A stretch of 64,000 nucleotides of DNA from Couchioplanes caeruleus. Its GTDB lineage: Bacteria; Actinomycetota; Actinomycetes; Mycobacteriales; Micromonosporaceae. Position 1 is the first letter of the stretch, and the number at the start of each line of letters is the position of its first letter. The stretch covers positions 5,018,501 through 5,082,500 of the forward strand of contig NZ_CP092183.1 of assembly GCF_023499255.1 (NCBI RefSeq), read 5' to 3'. This document shows, one piece after another, positions 42,083 to 53,660 of this stretch. The notes beneath the pieces are model-generated. The model made no database searches, had not been told where the DNA came from, and worked only from the letters and a program-made list of their open reading frames with translations. A program made the position numbers and the translations under genes.

Positions 42083-42985
42083 TCAGCGCAGCCGGGGCCG
42101 CAGCGCCAGGGCCACCTCGAGGGCGCGGCCGGGCCGGGGCACGCCGCCGTCCGCGGTCCACACCTCCGACAGCACCGCCTGCGCGAAGCCCCAGGCCACG
42201 ACGCGGTCCGGCGACATGCCCAGGCCGTCGGCGAACTGCTCGACGCGGCGGTCGAGCAGCCGCAGCGTCGGTTCGTCGCCGTCGAGCGGGTTGTAGAGGG
42301 CCGGCCCCAGCTCGGCGCCGGGGTCGCCGGCCACGCCGTGCGGGTCGATCACCAGCCACGGTTCGCGCGTGGCGGCGAGGACGTTCTCGTGGTGCAGGTC
42401 GCCGTGCAGGACGACGCGTTCCGTCGCCGACGCGCAGAGCTCGGCGTGCAGGCTCATCGCCTGGTCGACGAGGCCCGGCGGGAAGGGGTCGCGGCCGCGG
42501 TACCGCTCCTTGTGCGCGGCGAAGTCCTCCAGGCGCTGCTCGAGCGGCTCCAGGCCGATACCGGGCGGCGCGGGCCGGTGCAGGCGGCGCATGGCGTCGA
42601 TCAGGACGGCCGTGGCCTGCTCGTCGTGCTCGCGGACCAGAGCGCGCAGGGTGGTGCCGGGCTCGGCGCGTTCGATGAGCAGGGCGCCGCGCTCGTCGTC
42701 GCGGTGCAGCAGCCGCACCGCGCCGGCTCCGCCGAACGCGTCCAGCGCGGTCGCCTCGCTGCTCAGGTGCCCGGATTCGGGTACGCCCAGCTTCAGCACC
42801 GCGGCGGAGCCGTCGGCCCGGCGCGCCGGGGCCACCCAGTTGAAGGTCAGCGGGTACGGGTCACCCACCGTGAGATCCCACTCGCGGGCGACGCCGGCGA
42901 CGAGGTCCGGCAGCGCGGCGAGCCATCGGCGGCCGGCGTCGCCCCAGGCGCTGGTGACGTTGCGGGTGAAGACGGCGGGGTGCAT
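42083..42985 (-). CDS. Aminoglycoside 6-phosphotransferase-like kinase (APH/hydroxyurea-resistance family)
   Basis: 300 aa from the ATG at 42985. The kinase fold shows the ATP-binding lobe (SAAVLKLGVPESGHLSSEAT), the catalytic loop RVVLHGDLHHENVLAA and the metal aspartate in WLVIDPHGVAGDPGAELG. This arrangement is typical of streptomycin 6-kinase-like proteins. It may inactivate an aminoglycoside by phosphorylation, but many family members have other substrates. No antibiotic biosynthesis genes are adjacent. It is convergent with the VOC gene. Confidence 0.75.
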   Translation of the reverse strand: MHPAVFTRNVTSAWGDAGRRWLAALPDLVAGVAREWDLTVGDPYPLTFNWVAPARRADGSAAVLKLGVPESGHLSSEATALDAFGGAGAVRLLHRDDERGALLIERAEPGTTLRALVREHDEQATAVLIDAMRRLHRPAPPGIGLEPLEQRLEDFAAHKERYRGRDPFPPGLVDQAMSLHAELCASATERVVLHGDLHHENVLAATREPWLVIDPHGVAGDPGAELGPALYNPLDGDEPTLRLLDRRVEQFADGLGMSPDRVVAWGFAQAVLSEVWTADGGVPRPGRALEVALALRPRLR

Positions 42986-43009
42986 GCCGGACAGTGTGCC
43001 GGACAAGGA

Positions 43010-43035
43010 AAAGCCGCCACGACCGTGGCGGCTTT
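43010..43035 (-). terminator. Strong hairpin terminator after the NlpC/P60 gene
   Basis: AAAGCCGCCAC (43010-43020) and GTGGCGGCTTT (43025-43035) form a perfect 11-bp stem with a 4-base loop. On the minus strand it is followed by a short T-run (CTTTTCC). It lies 25 bases after the NlpC/P60 stop and before the APH-like gene, so it separates the two transcription units. Confidence 0.8.
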
Positions 43036-43059
43036 CCGGTGGTGCTGGTGGGGGGCCGG

Positions 43060-44049
43060 TCAGCCCGGGCGGCGGATCGCCGTGATCGCCCCGGGGCTGT
43101 CGATGCTGGCCATCCGCACGTGGTCGCCGGTGTGGGGTGCGTGCACCATGGTGCCGCCTCCCACGTAGATGGCCACGTGGTGCACCGGGCTGCCGTAGAA
43201 GATCAGGTCTCCCGGTTGCAGCTCGCTGCGGCTGACGGCCCGTCCGGTGTGGACCTGGTCGCCGGTGAAGTGCTCGAGGTGCACTCCCACGGACGCCCAC
43301 GCCACCTTGGTCAGGCCCGAGCAGTCGTACCCACTGGGTCCCTCGGCACCGAAGATGTACTTGATGCCGATCAGCGAGCACGCCTTCTGGGCCGCGCGTC
43401 CGCCCTTGTCGTTGGTGTAGTCCACCGGACAGGGGCCGGTCCGCAGCGGACCGTCGCTCGCGCCGCTCTGACCGTAGGCCCGGATCCGCAGTTTCTGCAG
43501 ATCGTCGACCTTCTTCTGGATCTCCTTCTTCCGCGCGGCGAGGTCCTTGTCGCGTGCCGCCACGGCGTCGGTGAGAGTGGTCAGAGCCTGCTGGTCCTTC
43601 GCGTACTTGTCGCGCAGCTTCGCCACGCCCGCGATCTGCTGCTGCTGGTGCCTCGCGATCTGATCGAGGAACGTGAGCTTCTCGGTCAGGCCGGTCGGCG
43701 ATCCGCTGACCAGCATGGCCTGCATGGCCCCGGGCGAACCCTGCTTGTACGCGTCGGCCGCCATGCCGCCCACCTGCGACAGGGCGAGATCGACCTGCAG
43801 CTGCAGGGGCTGCAGCCGCTTGTTGATCTGCTTGAGCTGTGCACGGTTCTTGATCAGCTGGTTGTGCACGTCGTTGTACTGCTCGATGACCGGCTCGAGC
43901 TTGTTCCACTGCTCGTCGATCTGCTTCTCGATGCTCGAGGGCGACGGTGTCGCGTGTGCCGCGGTGGGAACCAGCATCACCCCGGTCGCGGCGATGACAC
44001 AGAGCAGGCTGCGCAGAATCGCGGCGCGTCGCGTCCCGATCCGTTTCAC
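43060..44049 (-). CDS. NlpC/P60 peptidoglycan hydrolase with coiled coil
   Basis: 329 aa from a GTG start. A signal peptide ends near residue 32 (LVPTAAHA). Residues about 38-200 form a long coiled coil rich in Lys/Gln/Leu, and residues about 215-329 the NlpC/P60 domain. The catalytic cysteine is in SGYDCSGLTKVAWASVG and the histidine in PVHHVAIYVGGGTMVHAP. The enzyme cleaves stem peptides in the cell wall, and the RipA/CwlO-like layout suggests regulation by the coiled coil. Its mRNA leader carries a c-di-AMP riboswitch. Confidence 0.9.
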   Translation of the reverse strand: MKRIGTRRAAILRSLLCVIAATGVMLVPTAAHATPSPSSIEKQIDEQWNKLEPVIEQYNDVHNQLIKNRAQLKQINKRLQPLQLQVDLALSQVGGMAADAYKQGSPGAMQAMLVSGSPTGLTEKLTFLDQIARHQQQQIAGVAKLRDKYAKDQQALTTLTDAVAARDKDLAARKKEIQKKVDDLQKLRIRAYGQSGASDGPLRTGPCPVDYTNDKGGRAAQKACSLIGIKYIFGAEGPSGYDCSGLTKVAWASVGVHLEHFTGDQVHTGRAVSRSELQPGDLIFYGSPVHHVAIYVGGGTMVHAPHTGDHVRMASIDSPGAITAIRRPG

Positions 44050-44069
44050 GTAGGTGCAGTGTCCTTTCT

Positions 44070-44225
44070 TCCCTCGGCCGCCGACCGGGTTAGCTGTCGG
44101 GTTCGGGCGGGAAGCGCGCCCGGCCGCGATGGTGCCGCGGCTTCACCCCGGGATCGTGGGTCCCCGGCTCGTGCTGCGCACGATTAGGCGGTGACCCGCC
44201 GGGTCGCCCGGTTGGACGAGGGGGG
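44070..44225 (-). ncRNA. c-di-AMP riboswitch (ydaO-yuaA type)
   Basis: Read on the minus strand, the leader has the conserved ydaO blocks in order: GGGGACCCAC (near 44155-44166), CCGGGGTGAA (near 44143-44152), and GAACCCGACAGCTAACCCGG then TCGGCGG (about 44080-44105). It ends close to the ribosome binding site GAAAGGAC of the NlpC/P60 gene. CCCTCG (44218-44223) and CGAGGG (44071-44076) could close the outer stem. In Streptomyces such riboswitches control cell-wall hydrolases, and high c-di-AMP lowers expression. The exact 5' boundary is uncertain. Confidence 0.88.
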
Positions 44226-44309
44226 ACCGACGAGCCGGGCACCACCGTACTCCCGATCACGGCGGAACTGAACCCGGCCTCCCCGTTACGGAGCGTCATT
44301 AAGGAAGAC

Positions 44310-45230
44310 TTAAAGCGGCCAAGCCGAGAGCGCGCGGTCGAGCCACGGCACCACCAGGATCACTGTGGGTAACACCAGCAATGCGGCCGCGGCGGCGAGT
44401 GCGCCGGCCGCCACCGGGGCCGAGCGGGGATCGTCGCCGGTCAGGCGGGACATGCGCCGCCGCCGCTCCTCGCCGGCGTCCCCGGCCGGTTCCGTGGGCC
44501 CGCCGGGGGTCACGGCGTCGCCGAGCACCGCCAGCGCGCTGCGCAGCGGTCCGGCTCCGCAGCGGCGCCGGGCCGCGTCGTCGGCCACCATCTCCAGCAG
44601 GAGGTGGACGGCGTCCAGCGGCGCACGGCTGCGCAGCGGGCCGGGCACCGCCCGGTGGAACGCCGTGAACGACTCCATCACCAGGTCGTGCCGGTGACGC
44701 AGGTGCGCCTGCTCGTGGGCGATGACCGCGTTCACCTGGGCCCGGTCGAGGACGCGCAGCGCTCCCCCGCTGAGCACGACGCGCGGGCGGCGGCCCGGCA
44801 GGCAGTACGCGAACGGCAGCGGCCCGTCGAGCACCCGCAGCCCGGCCGGCACCTCGTCGGGCAGCTCACCGTGGCGTTCCGCGGTGTCGAGCAGGTCGAC
44901 GAGCATCCGGTGCCGGGCCCGGCGGGTACGCGAGCGGTGGGTCACCCCGGCCAGCGAGGCCAGCAGCCGGATGATGATCACCGCGGCGACCGCCAGGGCG
45001 GCGACGAGGGCCGCGGCGCCGACCGGCGTGCCGGACCCCAGCGCGGCGACCAGCTCCTGCGGCGCGGCGAGCACGACGCCGAGCGCGCACAGGATGCCGG
45101 TCAGGGTGATGCTCTGCCACAGCACGACCGCGGCGGCCGGCGCCCGGCCCGGCCAGCGGGCGGTGGCGAGGACCCCCGGCACGACCAGCGACAGCGTCAG
45201 GCCCAGCGCACCGAGCAGCAGCGCGGTCAC
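44310..45230 (-). CDS. M56-family metallopeptidase (BlaR1-like)
   Basis: 306 aa from the GTG at 45230. It has membrane segments near 1-20, 30-60, 75-95 and 275-300. The zinc protease motif HEQAHLRHRHD lies near residue 180, with the usual EMVADDAARR downstream. It lacks a penicillin-binding sensor domain. It overlaps the BlaI gene by GTGA, the standard sensor-protease and repressor pair; it would cleave or trigger loss of BlaI. The signal sensed is unknown. Confidence 0.87.
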   Translation of the reverse strand: MTALLLGALGLTLSLVVPGVLATARWPGRAPAAAVVLWQSITLTGILCALGVVLAAPQELVAALGSGTPVGAAALVAALAVAAVIIIRLLASLAGVTHRSRTRRARHRMLVDLLDTAERHGELPDEVPAGLRVLDGPLPFAYCLPGRRPRVVLSGGALRVLDRAQVNAVIAHEQAHLRHRHDLVMESFTAFHRAVPGPLRSRAPLDAVHLLLEMVADDAARRRCGAGPLRSALAVLGDAVTPGGPTEPAGDAGEERRRRMSRLTGDDPRSAPVAAGALAAAAALLVLPTVILVVPWLDRALSAWPL

Positions 45231-45595
45231 GACTCCGCGGCCGATTCCTTCCGGGCCGCCTCGATCGCGGCGGTCAGCGCCGACGGATCCAGGCGCCCGA
45301 CGAAGTGGGCCAGCGCCGCGTCGCGGACGCCGTCGGGCGCGGCGCTGAGCGCGTCGAGCATCAGCGCGGCCGTCATCTCCTCGCGCGACTGCGCGGGCGC
45401 GTACCGGTAGGCGCGGTCGGCCTTCTGCTGGGTGACCACGGCCTTCTTGGCGAGGCGGTCGAGCACCGTCATGACGGTCGTGTACGCCAGCTCCCGCCGC
45501 CGGCTGAGGCGCTCGTGCACCTGCCGCACGGTCAGCGGCTGCCCGGCGTCCCACAACTGCTGCATGACCTCGCGTTCGAGGTCCCCGAGTGCCAT
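45227..45595 (-). CDS. BlaI/MecI/CopY-family transcriptional repressor
   Basis: 122 aa. The winged helix is MALGDLEREVMQQLWDAGQP and LTVRQVHERLS, then AYTTVMTVLDRLAKKAVV. The C-terminal dimerisation helices contain EEMTAALMLDALSAAPDGV. It is transcribed with the M56 peptidase gene and divergently from cydA. Two palindromes of TACTAC type lie in the shared region, so it probably represses its own operon and cydAB-cydDC. Confidence 0.9.
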   Translation of the reverse strand: MALGDLEREVMQQLWDAGQPLTVRQVHERLSRRRELAYTTVMTVLDRLAKKAVVTQQKADRAYRYAPAQSREEMTAALMLDALSAAPDGVRDAALAHFVGRLDPSALTAAIEAARKESAAES

Positions 45596-45621
45596 GTGAC
45601 CCACTCTACTGCACGACGTCG

Positions 45622-45660
45622 TACTACGCGCCGTAGTATCTACTACGAAACGTCGTAGAG
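45622..45660. promoter_or_regulatory. Two BlaI-type operators in the blaI-cydA intergenic region
   Basis: TACTACGCGCCGTAGTA (45622-45638) is a palindrome with 7-base arms, matching the TACTAC...GTAGTA pattern of BlaI boxes. TACTACGAAACGTCGTAG (45641-45658) is a second, less symmetric copy directly beside it. The pair lies 27 bases from the blaI start and 11-30 bases from the cydA start, able to repress both directions. Confidence 0.75.
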
Positions 45661-45670
45661 GGGATCCGGC

Positions 45671-47056
45671 ATGGACGTGCTCGACCTGACCCGGCTGCAG
45701 TTCGCGGTCGTGACGATCTACCACTACTTCTTCGTGCCGCTGTCGATCAGCCTCGCCGCCACCGCGGCCGGTCTCCAGCTCACCTGGCTGCGCACCGGCG
45801 ACGACAAGTACCGCGACCTCACGAAGTTCGTCGGCAAGCTGCTGATCGTCACCTTCGCCGTCGGCGTGGTCACCGGGCTCGTACAGGAATTCCAGTTCGG
45901 CATGGGCTGGAGCGCGTTCGCCCGCTTCTACGGCGACGTCTTCGGCCCCACGCTCGCCATCGAAGGCATGCTCGCGTTCTTCCTGGAGGCCACGTTCCTC
46001 GCCCTGTGGTACTTCGGCTGGGACCGGCTGCCCCGCACGGTGCACGCCGCCACGATCGTCGTCGTCGCGCTCGGCACCGTCATGAGCGCGTTCATCATCC
46101 TCGCCGCCAACTCGTTCATGCAGAACCCGGTCGCGTACACCCTGGACCCGGTGACCGGGCGCGCCCGCCTCGACGACTTCGGCGCGCTGCTGCTCAACAA
46201 GGTCAACCTCGCCGCGTTCCCGCACACCCTCGCGGGCGCGCTCATGGCCGGCGGATCGCTGCTGCTGGCCATCGGCGTCTGGCGGCTGCGCGCGGCCGGG
46301 GAGGCCGGATTCCGTACGCTGGCCCGCCTCGGCGCCTGGCTCACCGTGGCCGGCGGGGCGCTGACCGCGCTGACCGGCGACCACCTCGGCAAGGTCATCA
46401 CCGAGGTGCAGCCGATGAAGATGGCCGCCGCCGAGGCCCTGTACGCCACCACCACCGGAGCGCCGTTCTCCGTCTTCGCCATCGGCGGCCCGGACGGCGG
46501 CGAGCCGTTCCTCAGCGTCGAGATCCCCAAGCTGCTGTCGATCCTCGCCGCCGGCAGCCCGGGCGCCACCGTGCAGGGCCTCGACGACCTCCAGGCCCAG
46601 TACGCCGCCCAGTACGGCCCCGGCAGCTACATCCCGATGGTCCCCGTGGCGTTCTGGACGTTCCGCCTCATGATCGGCATCGGCATGCTGGCCGCCGCCG
46701 TGGCCGCGTACTACCTGTGGGGCACGCGCAAGGGACGCACGGCCCACCCGCTGGTGCTGCGCTTGCTGCCGCTGATCCCGATCCTGCCCGCGGCCGCCAA
46801 CACCTTCGGCTGGATCTTCACCGAGACCGCCCGGCAGCCCTGGCTCGCGTTCGGCATCTCGCGCGTGGCCGACGGCATCTCCCCCGGCCTCACCCGCGGC
46901 GAGGTCCTCGCCTCGCTCATCGGCTTCGCCGTCGTCTACGGCGTCCTCGCCGTCGTCTGGCTGCGCCTCGTCCGCCACCTGAGTCGGCAACCGCTCGCCC
47001 CGGCGCCCGCCGCCGCCGAGCCGGCCGCCGACAAGATCCCCGTCCCCGTCTACTGA
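45671..47056 (+). CDS. cydA: Cytochrome bd ubiquinol/menaquinol oxidase subunit I
   Basis: 461 aa. This is the quinol-oxidising subunit with haems b558, b595 and d in the membrane. The N-terminus LTRLQFAVVTIYHYFFVPLS holds the haem histidine, and EFQFGMGWSAFARFYGDVFG holds conserved acidic and proton-path residues. The Q-loop is of the short type common in actinobacteria. A GAGGGG ribosome binding site precedes the ATG. First gene of cydA-cydB-cydDC; the BlaI-type operators lie immediately upstream. Confidence 0.93.
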   Translation: MDVLDLTRLQFAVVTIYHYFFVPLSISLAATAAGLQLTWLRTGDDKYRDLTKFVGKLLIVTFAVGVVTGLVQEFQFGMGWSAFARFYGDVFGPTLAIEGMLAFFLEATFLALWYFGWDRLPRTVHAATIVVVALGTVMSAFIILAANSFMQNPVAYTLDPVTGRARLDDFGALLLNKVNLAAFPHTLAGALMAGGSLLLAIGVWRLRAAGEAGFRTLARLGAWLTVAGGALTALTGDHLGKVITEVQPMKMAAAEALYATTTGAPFSVFAIGGPDGGEPFLSVEIPKLLSILAAGSPGATVQGLDDLQAQYAAQYGPGSYIPMVPVAFWTFRLMIGIGMLAAAVAAYYLWGTRKGRTAHPLVLRLLPLIPILPAAANTFGWIFTETARQPWLAFGISRVADGISPGLTRGEVLASLIGFAVVYGVLAVVWLRLVRHLSRQPLAPAPAAAEPAADKIPVPVY

Positions 47057-47067
47057 GGAGCACCGCG

Positions 47068-48044
47068 ATGGTCACCGTCTGGTTCTCGCTCGTCGTGCTC
47101 TGCTGGGTGCTGTTCTTCGTCCTGGAGGGCTTCGACTTCGGCGTCGGCGTGCTCGGGCCCGTGCTCGGCCGCGACGACCACGAGCGCGGGGCGATCGTGC
47201 GTACGGTCGGCCCGTTCTGGGACGGCAACGAGGTCTGGCTGGTCGCCGCGATCGGCGTGACATTCGCCGCCTTCCCCGACTGGTACGCCGCCCTGCTGTC
47301 CGGCTTCTACCTGCCCATGGCCGCCCTCCTGCTGCTGCTGGCCGTCCGCGGCGTCGCCCTCGAGTTCCGCGGCAAGGGCGACGGCGAACGGTGGCGCCGC
47401 CGCTGCGACACCGCCCTCGCCGCGAGCTCCGCCGCCATCGTGCTGCTCTGGGGGGCGGTGCTGGGCGTGCTCACCCACGGGCTCGCGCTCGGCGCGGACG
47501 GGGAGGTCACCGGCGCCGGCCTGAGCAGGAGCCTCGATCCCCTGCTGTCCTGGCCGGCGCTCGCCGGCGCCGGCCTCGCGTTCTACGCCGCCCTGCTCAT
47601 CGGGGCCGTCTTCCTCGCGTTGCGCACCACCGGGCCCGTGCACGCCCGCGCCCGCCGGTGGAGCGTGCGCCTCGCCGCGGCCGGGACCGTCGTCCTCGGC
47701 GGGGCCGGCTTCGCGACCGGCAGCCGGCTCGTGCTCGCCGCGGCCGCGCTCTGCATGGGCATCACCCTGGTCGCACGGCACGGCCGGGAACTCGTCGCGT
47801 TCGGCATCACCGCACTGGGCGTCGCCGGGGCCGTCGTGGCCGTCTTCACCGCGCACGGGGACGTGGTGCTGCGCAGCACGCTCGACCCCGCCTGGTCGCT
47901 CACCATGACGGGAGCGGCGGCCACGGACTCCGCACTGCGGCTGCTCAGCGTCGTCGGGGTCGTCGTGCTGCCGGGCGTCCTCGTCTACCAGGCGTTCTCG
48001 TACTGGGTGTTCCGCCGCCGGGTCGCCAGCGAGCGGGTGCCCTC

Positions 48045-48048
<4 letters not shown>
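47068..48048 (+). CDS. cydB: Cytochrome bd oxidase subunit II
   Basis: 326 aa from the ATG at 47068, after a GAGGAG ribosome binding site. There are eight or nine hydrophobic segments. The typical CydB start is visible (FSLVVLCWVLFFVLEGFDFG), and the FWDGNEVWLVAAIGVTFAAF motif is conserved in the family. It forms the oxidase with CydA. Its stop overlaps the cydDC start by GTGA. Confidence 0.92.
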
Positions 48049-51283
<3,235 letters not shown>

Positions 51284-51293
<10 letters not shown>

Positions 51294-51484
51294 ACGCCGC
51301 CCGGGCGGTTCGCCCCGGTCTCGTTGACGCCGGCGTTGCTGCTGCCGTGCGCGGGCGTGGCCGGCGTCGGCGCCTCGTCGGTGAGGAAGGAGCCCTCCTC
51401 CTCGTAGCCGGAGATCTGCTGGTCGGTGCTGCTGCCCGAGTCCGTGACGGCGGAGGGCACGTTCTCGTCTCGCTCACTGGTCAT
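51284..51484 (-). CDS. Small acidic disordered hypothetical protein, 66 aa
   Basis: From the ATG at 51484 the protein reads MTSERDENVPSAVTDSGSST and is rich in Asp, Glu, Ser, Thr, Gly and Asn throughout, with STDQQISGYEEEGSFLTDEA in the middle. It is probably disordered, with no signal peptide. A longer in-frame start at 51769 gives an implausible Ser/Arg-rich extension. It overlaps the cydDC 3' end tail to tail by 10 bases. Function unknown. Confidence 0.5.
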
Positions 51485-51548
51485 GACTGCCTGGTACCCA
51501 TCGGCGGCCGGGTGATTCGGCGCCGCGCGGGGTGAAAGACTGATCGCC

Positions 51549-51911
51549 ATGGGACTGTTCACGCCGGATGAGGCGCGGGCGGAGCTGGCCCGGCTCCGGC
51601 CGGTGCTGGACGAGCTGGTGGCCGTCCGGGCCGACATGGTGGAGCTGTCCGCCGCGCTGACCCCGGGCGGGCAGCCGTCACCGCTGGGCGGGCTCGCGGA
51701 ACGCAAGGCGGCGGAGGCCCGGCTCGACGAGCTCATGACCTCGGTGCAGCAGACGGGCGCCGAGCTCAAGGGCGTGGCGCCGCTGCTCGTCGACTTCCCG
51801 GCGACGCTGGACGGCGTACCGGTGCTGCTGTGCTGGCTGGAGGGCGAATCGGAGCTCGGCTGGTACCACCGCCTCGACCTCGGGTTCGCCGGCCGCCGCC
51901 GGCTGCCCTGA
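51549..51911 (+). CDS. DUF2203 family protein
   Basis: 120 aa cytoplasmic protein. FTPDEARAELARLRPVLDEL at the start, LVDFPATLDGVPVLLCWLEG and GWYHRLDLGFAGRRRL at the end are the family signature. The function of DUF2203 is unknown. It is transcribed alone between the small acidic gene and the HAD gene. Confidence 0.8.
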   Translation: MGLFTPDEARAELARLRPVLDELVAVRADMVELSAALTPGGQPSPLGGLAERKAAEARLDELMTSVQQTGAELKGVAPLLVDFPATLDGVPVLLCWLEGESELGWYHRLDLGFAGRRRLP

Positions 51912-51919
51912 GCCGCCGG

Positions 51920-52543
51920 TCACGCGGCAAGCTGGGACATCCCGGCGGTGGCCGCGAGGATCTCGGCGCGGCAGGCGGCCGTAGCGGTGAAGAGGCACGC
52001 TCGCAGGCCGAGCGCGGCGGCGGCCGCGACGTTGTCCGCGCGGTCGTCGACGAAAACGACGTCGGCGGGTGCGGCGCCGAGCGCCCCCAGCGCCGCGGTG
52101 AACACGGCCGGGTCCGGCTTGACCAGCCGCAGGTCGGCGCTGAACAGCAGGTGCGCGAAAGACCTCAGGGCGGGGTGCCACTCCAGCTCGCGGGCCAGCT
52201 CACCCGGCGCGTTCGACAGCAACGACACAGGTACGCCCGCAGCATGCACCTGTTCCAGCAGGGCGAGAGTGCCGGCGTCGAGGTGCAGCCAGCTCGCGAC
52301 GTCCCGTGCGACGAGGCGGCGCAGCTGCGCTCCCCCGGGCCGGTGGCCGAGCACGGCGGTCCAGTAGCCGAGCGCGCTCGAGCCGCGGTCGTAGCCGGGC
52401 CGGTGGTGCCAGTAGCGCGCGGTGAACTCGGCGGCGGGCAACCCGGCGTCGGCTGCCAGGGCGGCCAGGTCGGCAGCCGGCTGGGCGAGGCTGATCACCT
52501 CGCCGAAGTCGATCAGCAGGTGCCGGGCTCGGGTGGCGGACAT
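51920..52543 (-). CDS. HAD-superfamily hydrolase
   Basis: 207 aa from the ATG at 52543. HAD motif I is LLIDFGEVI (nucleophile aspartate, with the second aspartate replaced by glycine as in many subfamily IA enzymes). Motif II is VSLLSNAPGEL. Motif III/IV is RLVKPDPAVF and VVFVDDRADNVAAA. It is probably a small-molecule phosphatase or dehalogenase. Last of the XRE-GNAT-HAD run, 7 bases after the GNAT stop. Confidence 0.83.
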   Translation of the reverse strand: MSATRARHLLIDFGEVISLAQPAADLAALAADAGLPAAEFTARYWHHRPGYDRGSSALGYWTAVLGHRPGGAQLRRLVARDVASWLHLDAGTLALLEQVHAAGVPVSLLSNAPGELARELEWHPALRSFAHLLFSADLRLVKPDPAVFTAALGALGAAPADVVFVDDRADNVAAAAALGLRACLFTATAACRAEILAATAGMSQLAA

Positions 52544-52550
52544 GGCCCGT

Positions 52551-53072
52551 TCATCGGCCGGCCCCGAGCGTCTTGTAGTAGAAGCTGCACGGTTTGAGCT
52601 CTCCCCCGGGCCCGGCGGCGTAGTCCGGGACGATGCCGTACCGCTGCCAGCCCGCCGAGCGGTAGAGGTGGTCGGCGGGGCTGTCCGTCTCCGTGTCGAG
52701 CAGCAGCAGCGTGATGCCCGAGGCGGCGGCGTGCTGCTCCGCAACGGCCAGCAGCTCGCGGCCGAGGCCGCGGCCCCGCTCGGCGCGGTGCACGGCGAGC
52801 TTCACGACCTCGGCGCGGTGGCGGGCGTTGGGCTTCCCCGCGTCCGCGAGGCTGATCGTCCCGGTGATGCCGTGCGGCGCGCGGTGCACCCAGACCGCGA
52901 GGCTCCCGTCGGCGACGGCGGCGGCCCGCGCCTGCCACCACGCCGTGGCCGCCGGGCGGTCGAAGCCGGCGAGGAAGCCGACCGAGGCTCCCCCGGCCAC
53001 GGCGTCGACCAGCAGGCCCGCCAGGTCGGGGACGGCTCCGGGGAAGGTGGCCGGCGTCAAGCGTTCGATCAC
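52551..53072 (-). CDS. GNAT-family N-acetyltransferase
   Basis: 173 aa from a GTG at 53072. The acetyl-CoA loop is seen in VVKLAVHRAERGRGLGRELL followed by AVAEQHAAASGITLLLLDTE, and the C-terminal DHLYRSAGWQRYGIVPDYA is typical of the fold. The C-terminal residues (LKPCSFYYKTLG) resemble a subgroup found near XRE-cupin regulators. The acceptor is unknown. Coupled to the XRE gene by GTGA. Confidence 0.85.
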   Translation of the reverse strand: MIERLTPATFPGAVPDLAGLLVDAVAGGASVGFLAGFDRPAATAWWQARAAAVADGSLAVWVHRAPHGITGTISLADAGKPNARHRAEVVKLAVHRAERGRGLGRELLAVAEQHAAASGITLLLLDTETDSPADHLYRSAGWQRYGIVPDYAAGPGGELKPCSFYYKTLGAGR

Positions 53073-53629
53073 GGCAGCACGATCACCACGGCGTACCGGG
53101 CCGGGCCGGCGCCGGTGTTGCGGAAGCGGGTCGGTCCCCACAGGCGGAACCGCAGGCAGTCGCCGGTTCCCAGCTCGTGGGTGGTGTCGCCGTCGGTGAG
53201 CCGCAGGGCGCCGGCGAGCACCCACACGTGCTGTTCGAGGCCGGGCACGGGCGGGGCGTCGTACGCGATGTCGGCGCCCGGGTCGAGCTGCCCCTCGATC
53301 ATCTCGCCGCGCAGCCCGGCGTGCGGCGGCGACACCACGCGCCGGGTGAAGCCGGAGGCGTCGTCGCGCCAGACGCTCTGGTCGCCGGCCCGGACCACGG
53401 GCGGCGGCGCGGCCTCGACGTCGGCGAGCAGGCGGGACATCGTCCAGCCGTACGCCGTGCAGAGCTTGCCGAGCAGGGACGCGGTCGGGCTGATCTCGCC
53501 CCGTTCGAGGCGGGACAGGGTCGAGCGGCTGACGCCGGTGCGGGCGGCCAGGTCGTCGAGCGACCAGTCGTGCTGCACCCGCAGCGAGGCGAGGCGGGCG
53601 GCGAGCCGGTCGTCGAGGGCTTCTCTCAC
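53069..53629 (-). CDS. XRE-family regulator with C-terminal cupin domain
   Basis: 186 aa. The helix-turn-helix is WSLDDLAARTGVSRSTLSRL with ERGEISPTASLLGKLCTAYG. The cupin domain runs from about residue 85 (HAGLRGEMIEGQLDPGADIA) to the end (DCLRFRLWGPTRFRNTGAGP). The cupin likely binds a small effector or metal. Divided palindromes just upstream of the start suggest autoregulation. It heads an operon with the GNAT and HAD genes. Confidence 0.87.
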   Translation of the reverse strand: MREALDDRLAARLASLRVQHDWSLDDLAARTGVSRSTLSRLERGEISPTASLLGKLCTAYGWTMSRLLADVEAAPPPVVRAGDQSVWRDDASGFTRRVVSPPHAGLRGEMIEGQLDPGADIAYDAPPVPGLEQHVWVLAGALRLTDGDTTHELGTGDCLRFRLWGPTRFRNTGAGPARYAVVIVLP

Positions 53630-53633
53630 ATGC

Positions 53634-53656
53634 GGGATGCTATCCCATATCTGGGA
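53634..53656. promoter_or_regulatory. Overlapping palindromes before the XRE-cupin gene (putative operator)
   Basis: GGGATGCTATCCC (53634-53646) has 5-base arms around a 3-base centre. TCCCATATCTGGGA (53643-53656) overlaps it. They begin 4 bases upstream of the XRE start codon and lie in the 31-base gap to the topoisomerase gene. A protein bound here would block XRE expression. Confidence 0.4.
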
Positions 53657-53660
53657 GGGG

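Noticed and set aside
42083..42985. Possibility of an antibiotic biosynthesis cluster around the APH-like kinase
   Set aside because: Only AraC, VOC and an NlpC/P60 gene are adjacent. No biosynthetic enzymes occur, so a resistance role is not supported by context.
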